A DNA stretch of 64,000 bases from Nocardioides limicola (lineage in GTDB: Bacteria > Actinomycetota > Actinomycetes > Propionibacteriales > Nocardioidaceae), in assembly GCF_016827675.1 (NCBI RefSeq), contig NZ_JAERJA010000005.1, positions 1 through 64,000 on the forward strand, given 5' to 3'. The translations under genes were made by a program, and so were the position numbers. Shown in pieces: positions 26,722 through 33,895 of this stretch. How positions within the stretch are numbered: position 1 is the stretch's first letter; every line of letters starts with the position of its first letter. The notes under the pieces were generated by a model, which saw nothing but the letters and a program-made list of their open reading frames with translations, did not search any database and had not been told where the DNA came from.

Positions 26722-26973
26722 ATGGGTCTGAACATCAAGAACGAGCATGTTCACCAGCTCGCCCGCCTGGCCGCCCAGCGCACCGGGACCACCCAGACCG
26801 GCGCCATCGAGGCTGCGCTCGAGCAGTACCTCGCCGGTCTCGACGAGCCTCAGCAGCGCTCGGCGCGGCGGGCCCGCGTCGACCTGATCCTTGCCGATGT
26901 CGACGCCAGGCTCGGGGATGGGCCCGGGCTCAGCACCGACGAACTGTACGACGACGCCGGGTTGCCCGCGTGA
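26722..26973 (+). CDS. vapB: VapB-type antitoxin
   Basis: 83 residues. The N-terminal ribbon-helix-helix-like segment (MGLNIKNEHVHQLARLAAQRTGTTQTGAIEAALEQYL) binds DNA in such antitoxins. The C-terminal acidic tail (LSTDELYDDAGLPA) would wrap the toxin. I use the ATG at 26722 with AGAGGG upstream. Its stop overlaps the vapC start (GTGA). It lies between cobH and cobIJ, so the pair is carried inside the cob operon. Confidence 0.9.
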   Translation: MGLNIKNEHVHQLARLAAQRTGTTQTGAIEAALEQYLAGLDEPQQRSARRARVDLILADVDARLGDGPGLSTDELYDDAGLPA

Positions 26974-27368
26974 TCGTCGACAGTTCAGCCCTGATCGCCG
27001 TGTTGGCGGCCGAACCCCTCCGTCCGCGACTGCTTGACGCGATGCTGGCCGCCGAGCGGCTGCTGATGTCGGCAGCCACCTACCTGGAGACCGCCGCCGT
27101 CATCGATCGCCGCGGCGACCCGGTGCTCTCCCGCCGGCTCGACGAGCTCCTCGAAGCCCTCGGCCTGGAGATCGTCGAGGTATCCCCGGACCAGGCCCGG
27201 CTCGGGCGGGAGGCCTACCGTGACTTCGGCAAGGGCTCGGGGCATCCGGCCGGCCTGAACTACGGGGACTGCTTCACCTACGCGCTGGCCAGGGACAGCG
27301 GGCTGCCGCTGCTGCACACCGGCGACGACTTCAACCACACCGACGTACGAACGGAGACCGTTCAGTGA
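26970..27368 (+). CDS. vapC: VapC-type PIN-domain toxin
   Basis: 132 residues. PIN-domain acids are visible: D4 (MIVDSSAL), E40 (TYLETAAV), the Asp of NYGDCFTYALA and the final Asp pair at HTGDDF. These ribonucleases cut tRNA or rRNA when antitoxin is lost. The GTG start overlaps vapB. The stop overlaps the GTG of cobIJ by 4 nt, so toxin translation and cobIJ translation are coupled. All catalytic acids look intact. Confidence 0.93.
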   Translation: MIVDSSALIAVLAAEPLRPRLLDAMLAAERLLMSAATYLETAAVIDRRGDPVLSRRLDELLEALGLEIVEVSPDQARLGREAYRDFGKGSGHPAGLNYGDCFTYALARDSGLPLLHTGDDFNHTDVRTETVQ

Positions 27369-28948
27369 CGGCCATCGAGACCTCCCGACCCACCCGTCCG
27401 GGACGTTTGTACGGCGTCGGGCTGGGCACCGGCGACCCCAAGCTGTTGACGCTGCGAGCGGTCGAGGTGATCGATCAGGTCGACGTGGTCGCCTATCACT
27501 CCGCCCGCCATGGGCGCTCGCACGCACGGCGGATCGCGTCCGCGCACATCCGCGCCGACCACATCGAGGAGCACCTGGTCTATCCGCTGACCACCGAGAC
27601 CACCGACCACCCGGGTGGGTATCGCGGCGCCATCGAGGAGTTCTACACCGAAGCCGCCGCCCGGCTCGCCGCGCACCTGGACGCCGGCCGCGACGTGGCC
27701 GTGCTGTCGGAGGGTGACCCGCTGATCTACTCCTCCTACCAGCACATGCACAAGCGGCTGGCGCATCGCTATCAGACCGAGACCGTGCCTGCGGTCAGTT
27801 CGATCTCGGCGTCCGTGGCTGCACTGGGGGTGCCGCTGACCGAGGCCGACGAGGTACTCACCGTGCTTCCGGGCACGCTCCCCACCGAGGAACTGGCCGC
27901 CCGGCTGGCCTCCACCGACTCCGCGGTGGTGCTCAAGCTGGGCCGCACCTTCGGGTCGGTGCGGGAGGCGTTGGCGCGCGCCGGGCGACTCGAGGACGCC
28001 TGGTTCGTGGAGCGGGCCACCATGGACGAGCAACGGATCGCGCGGTTGGCCGAGGTGGATCCGGACGAGGTGCCGTATTTCTCGATGGCGGTGCTCCCCT
28101 CGAAGGTCGCCGGGATGACGCCGAGGATCGGCACCGTCGACGGCGAGTCGCTCAACGAGTCGCTGGTCGAGCCTGTCGAGACCGAAGCCTCCGGGACGGC
28201 CGCCGGCTCGGTGACCGTGGTCGGCACCGGCCCGGCCGGACCGATGTGGCTCACCCCCGAGGTCAAGGGCGCGCTGGCGACCGCCGACGACATCGTCGGG
28301 TACACGACGTACGTGAAGCGGGTGCCCGAGCGTCCCGGCCAGGTCCGGCACCTGTCGGACAACAAGGTCGAGTCCGAGCGCGCCGAGTTCGCGCTCTCGC
28401 TGGCTTCGCAGGGGCGCCGGGTGGTGGTGGTCTCCAGCGGCGACCCGGGCGTCTTCGCGATGGCCACCGCGGTGCTGGAGGTCGCTTGCGAGCCGCGGTA
28501 CGCCGGCGTACCGGTGCAGGTGCTGCCGGGGATGACCGCCGCGCACGCCGCCGCCGCCCGGGTCGGCGCCCCGCTGGGGCACGATTACGCGACCATCTCG
28601 CTGTCGGACCGGCTCAAGCCGTGGGACGTGATCGCCCAGCGGATCCGGGCCGCCGCCGAGGCCGACCTGGTGCTGGCCATCTACAACCCCGCCTCCTCGG
28701 AGCGGCGCTGGCAGGTCGAGGCGCTCGCCGAGTTGCTGATGGAGATCCGCAAGCCCGACACCCCGGTGGTGCTCGCCCGCGATGTCGGCGGGCCCACCGA
28801 ACAGATCCGGATCGTCGACCTGGCCACCCTCGACCCGGATGTGGTGGACATGCGCACCCTGATCCTGGTCGGCTCCTCGCAGACCCAGCGGGTGGACCGC
28901 GCTGGCGGGGACACCGTGGTGTGGACGCCGCGGCGCTACCCGGAGTAA
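27365..28948 (+). CDS. cobIJ: CobI-CobJ fusion: precorrin-2 C20- and precorrin-3B C17-methyltransferases
   Basis: 527 residues with two class III SAM methyltransferase domains. CobI is ~1-245 (YGVGLGTGDPKLLTLRA, VLSEGDPLIYSSYQH). CobJ is ~283-527 (VTVVGTGPAGPMWLTPEV, VVSSGDPGVFAMA, IYNPASSERRW). CobIJ fusions are known in mycobacteria. The linker (~245-282) contains a GGTCGAG-CCT-GTCGAGACC element in frame. GTG start coupled to vapC. The TAA is one base from the convergent gene's stop. Confidence 0.95.
   Translation: MTAIETSRPTRPGRLYGVGLGTGDPKLLTLRAVEVIDQVDVVAYHSARHGRSHARRIASAHIRADHIEEHLVYPLTTETTDHPGGYRGAIEEFYTEAAARLAAHLDAGRDVAVLSEGDPLIYSSYQHMHKRLAHRYQTETVPAVSSISASVAALGVPLTEADEVLTVLPGTLPTEELAARLASTDSAVVLKLGRTFGSVREALARAGRLEDAWFVERATMDEQRIARLAEVDPDEVPYFSMAVLPSKVAGMTPRIGTVDGESLNESLVEPVETEASGTAAGSVTVVGTGPAGPMWLTPEVKGALATADDIVGYTTYVKRVPERPGQVRHLSDNKVESERAEFALSLASQGRRVVVVSSGDPGVFAMATAVLEVACEPRYAGVPVQVLPGMTAAHAAAARVGAPLGHDYATISLSDRLKPWDVIAQRIRAAAEADLVLAIYNPASSERRWQVEALAELLMEIRKPDTPVVLARDVGGPTEQIRIVDLATLDPDVVDMRTLILVGSSQTQRVDRAGGDTVVWTPRRYPE
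28165..28183. repeat. GGTCGAG...GTCGAGACC element in the CobI-CobJ linker
   Basis: A 19-bp imperfect palindrome, complement of the canonical GGTCTCGACAGGCTCGACC form, sits in frame (encoding LVEPVETE) exactly between the two methyltransferase domains. Confidence 0.85.
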
Positions 28949-28949
28949 G

Positions 28950-29510
28950 TCACCGGCGTCGTATCGCGAAGAGCTCCTCATCGGTGATCGGGGTGAAGGT
29001 GCCCGCGCGCCACTCTCCCCAGGCTCCGCCGCTCTCGGCGAGCCACGCTGCGAGTTCCTCGACGTAGTCGGCAGCGGCGGCATTCAACTGCGCCGCGTCC
29101 ATCTCCGGCTCGGCCAAGGCATAGTCGAACCGCTCGCCGAAGGCCCGCACGCACGCCCATCGCAGCTCGTCGGGGGCATCGTCGCCGTCAGGTCCGAGTC
29201 GGAAGTAGCCCTTGGACGCGTCGACCTCCCCCGCACCGGAGAACTCGTCGTCGTTGGCGGGATGACCCGGGAACTCCCCGAAGGCGACCTCCATGACGGA
29301 CTCGTAGGTGCGTTCGGTCGCCGCCTCGAACCAGCTCTCGATCAGCGCCCACGACACTCCATCCACCGGATTCCGCCCCACCAGAACCGCCACCTCGAAA
29401 GGCTCCCCCGGCTGAGCGAGGCTGCGCACCAACGGACCCAGCAGTCGGTCAAGGAGCCACGACGAGTAGGGGTCGGTGGCCGGGGCCGAGAACGGATCGC
29501 TGGTCACCAT
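28950..29510 (-). CDS. Hypothetical protein
   Basis: 186 residues from the ATG at 29510, which has GGAGAGG upstream. Soluble, acidic, Trp-rich (WLLDRLLGPLVRSLAQPGEPFEVAVLVGRNPVDGVSWALIESWFEAATERTYESV). No family recognised. Its stop lies one base from the cobIJ stop (convergent) and its 5' end faces the luciferase-like gene (divergent, 131 nt). It may be an immunity-like or regulatory protein, but nothing visible supports a specific role. Confidence 0.65.
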   Translation of the reverse strand: MVTSDPFSAPATDPYSSWLLDRLLGPLVRSLAQPGEPFEVAVLVGRNPVDGVSWALIESWFEAATERTYESVMEVAFGEFPGHPANDDEFSGAGEVDASKGYFRLGPDGDDAPDELRWACVRAFGERFDYALAEPEMDAAQLNAAAADYVEELAAWLAESGGAWGEWRAGTFTPITDEELFAIRRR

Positions 29511-29641
29511 GTGCCTCTCCGTGGGTAATAGCGGGAGTACCGGTGCGCCCGAGCGGCAGTCGAGTGCACCGCGCCACACTATCCGCTCCTGCCCGATCTG
29601 CGCCGCCTCCCGGAATAGCGCCCCGACCCCCGAGGTTGGTG

Positions 29642-30634
29642 ATGACCGTGCCCACCCCACTCTCGATCCTCGACCTGGCCACCGTCGCCCGCGACTCCAC
29701 TCCTGCCGAGGCGTTCGAGGCGAGTGTGGCGCTGGCCCGGGCCGCGGAACGGCACGGATACGCGCGGGTCTGGTACGCCGAGCACCACAACATGCCCTCG
29801 ATCGCCTCGTCGGCCACCGCGGTGCTGATCGCCCACATCGCCAACCACACGTCGACCATCCGGCTCGGCTCCGGCGGGGTGATGCTGCCCAACCATCCGC
29901 CGCTGGTGATCGCCGAGCAGTTCGGCACCCTGGCCACCCTGCACCCGGACCGGATCGATCTGGGCATCGGCCGGGCGCCGGGCACCGACATGCAGACGGT
30001 GCGGGCGTTGCGCCGCGACGCGGGCGCCGCGCACTCCTTCCCCGGCGATGTGCGCGAACTGCAGGCCTTCCTCGACACCGACGTGGACGGCGTACGGGCC
30101 ATCCCGGGGACGGGCACCAAGGTGCCGATCTACGTGCTCGGGTCGTCGACGTACGGCGCCCAACTGGCCGCGGAGTTCGGCCTGCCGTACGCGTTCGCGT
30201 CGCACTTCGCGCCCGCGGCGCTCCAGCAGGCGGTGGCGCTGTATCGAGCCGAGTTCCAGCCGTCGGAGCAGTTGGCCGAGCCGTACGTGATCGCCGGCGC
30301 GAACGTGATCGCCTGCGACACCGACGAGGAGGCCGCCGACTGGTTCCGGATCGTGCGGCGGTCGCGGGCGCGACGCTTCCTGGGACGCAGCGGGCTGGGC
30401 GATTTGAGCGACGAGCAGGTCGACACGCTGCTGGAGACCCCGCAGGGTCAGCAGGTGGCGCAGATGCTGCACTACTCCGCGGTCGGGTCGCCGGAGACGG
30501 TGGCGGCGTGGATGGGTGAGTTCGTGACGCACAGCGGGGCCGACGAGGTGATCACCGTGCACTCGGTGCCCGGCCTTGAGGCGCGGCTGCGGTCGGTGGA
30601 GTTGCTGGCCCAGGCCTGGGGGTTGGGCGCTTAG
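29642..30634 (+). CDS. LLM-class (luciferase-like) flavin oxidoreductase
   Basis: 330 residues. The start MTVPTPLSILDLATVARDSTPAEAF and the blocks YARVWYAEHHNMPSIASSATAVLIAHIA, IRLGSGGVMLPNHPPLVIAEQFGTL and LGIGRAPGTD are the classic signature of the group I luciferase-like family (YwbO/limB-like). It probably uses FMNH2 or F420 with an unknown substrate. The ATG at 29642 is chosen for this conserved N-terminus. Convergent with cobK; the stop codons overlap by 4 nt (TTAG). Confidence 0.92.
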   Translation: MTVPTPLSILDLATVARDSTPAEAFEASVALARAAERHGYARVWYAEHHNMPSIASSATAVLIAHIANHTSTIRLGSGGVMLPNHPPLVIAEQFGTLATLHPDRIDLGIGRAPGTDMQTVRALRRDAGAAHSFPGDVRELQAFLDTDVDGVRAIPGTGTKVPIYVLGSSTYGAQLAAEFGLPYAFASHFAPAALQQAVALYRAEFQPSEQLAEPYVIAGANVIACDTDEEAADWFRIVRRSRARRFLGRSGLGDLSDEQVDTLLETPQGQQVAQMLHYSAVGSPETVAAWMGEFVTHSGADEVITVHSVPGLEARLRSVELLAQAWGLGA

Positions 30635-31341
30635 CCCAACCAGTCCAGTACGCCGTCCACGTCGCGCACGTGGGCGATCCCGTCGGGGAGCGGCGGGCGG
30701 TCCACCACCACCACCGTGACACCGAGCTCCTCGGCTGCGGTGAGCTTGGCCTCGGTCGCGGGGGAGCCCGAGTCCTTGGTGACCAGCATGGTGATCTCGT
30801 GGTCGCGTAGCAGGGTGCGTTCGTCATCCAGGGTGAACGGGCCGCGGGCGAGCAGCAGTTCGTGGTGCTCGGGCAGCGGCGGGTCGGGTGGCTCGATGGC
30901 TCTGATCAGGAACCATGCCGGTGAGTTCGCGTACGCCGCGACCTCCTGCCGACCGATGGTGAGGAACACCCGTCCGGCGGCGACCGCGGCTGCGGCCGCA
31001 TGATCAGCGACCCTGGTCCAGCCGGGTCGGTCCGACCACGCCGGCCGGCGGAGCACGACGTGGTGGGTGCCGGTCATCGCCGCGGCGGTGACGGCGTTGG
31101 CGGTGATCGTGGCGGCATAGGGGTGGGTGGCGTCCACGAGTGCGTCGTACCCGACCTCGGCCAGGTGGGCCGCCAGTCCGCCGGCGCCACCGAACCCACC
31201 GACCCGGACCGCGCCCGGCGGCAGCAGCGGATCGGTCACCCGCCCGGCCAGCGACGAGGTGACGTTGTGGCCGGCAGAGATCAGGACGCCCGCCAGCGCC
31301 CGCGCCTCCGCGGTCCCTCCCAGAATCAACACCCTCGCCAT
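30631..31341 (-). CDS. cobK: Precorrin-6A reductase
   Basis: 236 residues. The NADPH-binding start RVLILGGTAEARALAGVL and the blocks DALVDATHPYAATIT, RVFLTIGRQEVAAY and MLVTKDSGSPATEAKL identify CobK/CbiJ, which reduces precorrin-6A to 6B. The ATG at 31341 has GGGGGAGG nine bases upstream, better placed than the ATG at 31350. Divergent from cbiD over 131 nt, where two 22-bp repeat copies lie. Confidence 0.94.
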   Translation of the reverse strand: MARVLILGGTAEARALAGVLISAGHNVTSSLAGRVTDPLLPPGAVRVGGFGGAGGLAAHLAEVGYDALVDATHPYAATITANAVTAAAMTGTHHVVLRRPAWSDRPGWTRVADHAAAAAVAAGRVFLTIGRQEVAAYANSPAWFLIRAIEPPDPPLPEHHELLLARGPFTLDDERTLLRDHEITMLVTKDSGSPATEAKLTAAEELGVTVVVVDRPPLPDGIAHVRDVDGVLDWLG

Positions 31342-31381
31342 GCGGCTCATCCTCCCCCACGAGATGTACTTCATGGCCGCG

Positions 31382-31425
31382 CGAGGTGGGGGTTGTGGCC
31401 CGCCGAGGTGGGGGTTGTGGCCGAC
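31382..31425 (-). repeat. 22-bp repeat, two copies, between cobK and cbiD
   Basis: Two tandem units (31382-31403, 31404-31425) of a variant (CGAGGTGGGGGTTGTGGCC) of the cobB/cobG element. Here it is intergenic, in the shared upstream region of two divergent cob genes. Confidence 0.92.
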
Positions 31426-31472
31426 TGGTGGGCTGCTCCGTGGCTACCTCGGGGTCGGTGGATGATGGTGCG

Positions 31473-32585
31473 GTGAGCGAACAAGAGCCGGTGAGCGGTC
31501 GCGGGGCGCAACTGGCGCGCACCGGGCTGCGCAGCGGCTGGACCACCGGCGCCTGCGCCACTGCGGCGACCACGGCGGCGTACCAGGCGCTGCTCACCGG
31601 CGAGTTTCCCGACCCTGTCACCATCCGGCTGCCCGCCCATGAGCCGGCGTTCGCGCTCGCGGTCGAGGAGTTGGCCGCCGGTCACGCGATGGCCGGGATC
31701 GTGAAGGACGCCGGCGACGACCCGGACGTCACCCATGGGGCGCTGGTCCGGGTCACGGTACGACGTGGCGCGCCGGGCAGCGGGGTCACGTTCGTGGCCG
31801 GACCAGGGGTCGGCACGGTGACCAAGCCGGGACTGCCCCTGGCGGTCGGTGAGCCGGCGATCAATCCCAAGCCTCGTGAGTTCATCACCGACCACGTGCA
31901 ACGCCTGGCTGTGACCCACGGGGACGCCGGCGACCTGGTCGTGGAGATCTCGGTCGACCACGGTGAGGAGATCGCGCGCTCCACCTGGAACCCCCGGCTC
32001 GGCATCCTCGGCGGCCTCTCCATCCTGGGCACGACCGGCGTGGTCGTCCCGTACTCCTGCAGCGCATGGATCGACTCGATCCGACGCGGCATCGACGTGG
32101 CCCGGGCCGCCGGCCACAGCCACGTCGCCGGCTGCACCGGGTCGACCTCGGAGCGGGTGGCGGTGCAGACCTACGCGCTTCCCGAGGACGCGCTGTTGGA
32201 CATGGGGGACTTCGCCGGCGCGGTGCTCAAGTACCTACGCCGGCACCCGGTCCCCCGGCTCAGCATCGTCGGAGGCTTCGCGAAACTCTCCAAGCTGGCT
32301 GCGGGTCACCTGGACCTGCACTCGGGGCGGTCCCAGGTGGACCTGGGGTTCCTCAGCGCCCTCGCCACCGAGGCCGGTACGCCGCTCGAGCTCACCGACG
32401 CGAACACCGGCCTGGAGGCACTGCACCGCGCGCAAGCGGCCGGCGTACCGCTCGGCGATCTGGTCGCGGAGCGCGCCACCGACACCGCCCTCGGCGTCCT
32501 ACGCGAGGCGCCGGTCACCGTCGACGTCATCTGCATCGATCGGGCCGGGGAGGTCGTGGGGCGGAGTCAGCCGCGGTCGCGTTGA
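31473..32585 (+). CDS. cbiD: CbiD, cobalt-precorrin-5B C1-methyltransferase
   Basis: 370 residues. It matches CbiD from the start (RTGLRSGWTTGACATAATTAAYQAL) through INPKPREFI, LGILGGLSILGTTGVVVPYSCSAWIDSI and GGFAKLSKLAAGHLDLHSGRSQVD. In the anaerobic pathway CbiD methylates C1; the aerobic route normally uses CobF. I use the GTG at 31473; its Shine-Dalgarno is weak. A diverged copy of its last ~16 codons lies 0.5 kb downstream (33061-33109). Confidence 0.94.
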   Translation: MSEQEPVSGRGAQLARTGLRSGWTTGACATAATTAAYQALLTGEFPDPVTIRLPAHEPAFALAVEELAAGHAMAGIVKDAGDDPDVTHGALVRVTVRRGAPGSGVTFVAGPGVGTVTKPGLPLAVGEPAINPKPREFITDHVQRLAVTHGDAGDLVVEISVDHGEEIARSTWNPRLGILGGLSILGTTGVVVPYSCSAWIDSIRRGIDVARAAGHSHVAGCTGSTSERVAVQTYALPEDALLDMGDFAGAVLKYLRRHPVPRLSIVGGFAKLSKLAAGHLDLHSGRSQVDLGFLSALATEAGTPLELTDANTGLEALHRAQAAGVPLGDLVAERATDTALGVLREAPVTVDVICIDRAGEVVGRSQPRSR

Positions 32586-32612
32586 GCGTGACACACGCAA
32601 CCGATCACAGGC

Positions 32613-32993
32613 TCATGGCGTTGGCTTCTGCAGGCTCGCCAACCACTCGTTCGCTACCGCAATCGCGGACTCACGTTCCGGAGCAACTGTTCGCCTCTCA
32701 AGCCGCTCGACCTCCGCCAGCGCATCGGTCTTCCAAGACACAAGGGCGACGACGTGCTGGCCCCGAAAGAGCCGCGAGATCATCCACTGAACGGGAATCA
32801 GCACGAGGAAGGTCACCACCCAGGCGACCAGTTCGTGCTCCAACAGGAAGCCACCCCTAGGGACCACCCAGAAGCCACGCCGGACCACCCGAACCACCTG
32901 GGTGCGATCGCCCTCCCTCAGCGCAGGAGACTGGAAGGCAAACCAAGGCCATAGGTGGTCATCGGATGACTTGTCCTGTTCGCGAGAAGTCAC
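32613..32993 (-). CDS. Hypothetical single-pass membrane protein
   Basis: 126 residues, with one strong membrane segment at ~52-75 (HELVAWVVTFLVLIPVQWMISRLF) and charged flanks. No family recognised. Third-position bias is less GC-rich than in the neighbours. The gene sits in a segment bounded on the left by the end of cbiD and on the right by a second, diverged cbiD 3' end, which suggests it came in by insertion or recombination. Confidence 0.6.
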   Translation of the reverse strand: MTSREQDKSSDDHLWPWFAFQSPALREGDRTQVVRVVRRGFWVVPRGGFLLEHELVAWVVTFLVLIPVQWMISRLFRGQHVVALVSWKTDALAEVERLERRTVAPERESAIAVANEWLASLQKPTP

Positions 32994-33060
32994 AGGGTCC
33001 CTTTCGCCAGTGCCGTGACGGCAAGGAGGACACTAGCTCCCAAGCGAGGCTAACCACGGC

Positions 33061-33109
33061 ATCGACCGGGATGGCAAGACCGTGGGGCGGAGTCAGCCGC
33101 GGCGTCGCT
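33061..33109 (+). pseudogene. Remnant of a second cbiD 3' end
   Basis: In the cbiD-equivalent frame this reads IDRDGKTVGRSQPRRR then stop, against IDRAGEVVGRSQPRSR then stop at the true cbiD end. The DNA match spans about 50 bp. Upstream of it the frame has no CbiD similarity, so it is a fragment. Confidence 0.8.
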
Positions 33110-33113
33110 GAGC

Positions 33114-33157
33114 GGCCACAACGCCCACCTCGGCGGGCCACAAACCCCACCTCGTCA
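33114..33157 (+). repeat. 22-bp repeat, two copies, at the cobM 3' end
   Basis: Units at 33114-33135 (one diverged core) and 33136-33157. The second overlaps the cobM stop codon (33155-33157), so the repeat supplies the end of that gene. Confidence 0.93.
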
Positions 33158-33895
33158 GCGGGGGCGGGTGCAGCTGTAGAGGTGGGAGTCGCGGAAACCC
33201 TCGGCGGCCAAGGAACGACCGACCAGGATCACCGCGGTACGACGCAGCCCGGCCTCGGTGACCTGCGCGGCGATGGTGGCCAGCGTGCCGCGGAGCACCA
33301 CCTCGCCGGGCTGGGAGGCGTAGGCGACCACCGCGGCCGGACAGTCCGATCCATAGTTGGGCAGCAACTCGGCGACCACCTCATCGACCAGGTGGGTGGC
33401 CAGGTGCAGCACGATCAGCGCGCCAGCCCGGCCCAGGTTGTCCAGGGTCTCCCGGGGCGGCATCGCGGACGCCTCCCGGGCCAGCCGGGTGAGCACCACC
33501 GACTGGTTCACCTCCGGCACGGTCAGCTCACGGCCCAGCGCGGCCGCGGCCGCGGCGAAGGCCGGCACGCCGGGCACCAGCTCGTGGTCGATGCCGCGCG
33601 CCTCCAGCCTGCGGAGCTGCTCGGCCACCGCGGAGTAGATCGACAGATCCCCCGAGTGCAGCCGGACCACATCCAGGCCCCCAGCATCGGCGGCCACGAA
33701 CTCGGCCTCGATGGCGTCCAGGTCCAAGCCCTGGGTGTCCACCAGCCGGGCGTCGGCGCGACACTCGGCGAGCAGTTCAGCAGGCACCAGCGACCCGGCG
33801 TACAACACCACCGCGGCCTCGCGGAGCAACCGCTGACCACGCACGGTGATCAGGTCCGGTGCGCCGGGTCCGGCACCGACGAAACGCACCGTCAT
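33155..33895 (-). CDS. cobM: Precorrin-4 C11-methyltransferase
   Basis: 246 residues. VRFVGAGPGAPDLITVRGQRLL, AGSLVPAELL, RLHSGDLSIYSAVAEQ and YASQPGEVVLRGTL are CobM/CbiF signatures (class III SAM methyltransferase). The ATG at 33895 overlaps the preceding cobQ/L stop (ATGA). The stop lies within a 22-bp repeat copy. Last gene of the cobD-cobQ/L-cobM operon. Confidence 0.96.
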   Translation of the reverse strand: MTVRFVGAGPGAPDLITVRGQRLLREAAVVLYAGSLVPAELLAECRADARLVDTQGLDLDAIEAEFVAADAGGLDVVRLHSGDLSIYSAVAEQLRRLEARGIDHELVPGVPAFAAAAAALGRELTVPEVNQSVVLTRLAREASAMPPRETLDNLGRAGALIVLHLATHLVDEVVAELLPNYGSDCPAAVVAYASQPGEVVLRGTLATIAAQVTEAGLRRTAVILVGRSLAAEGFRDSHLYSCTRPR

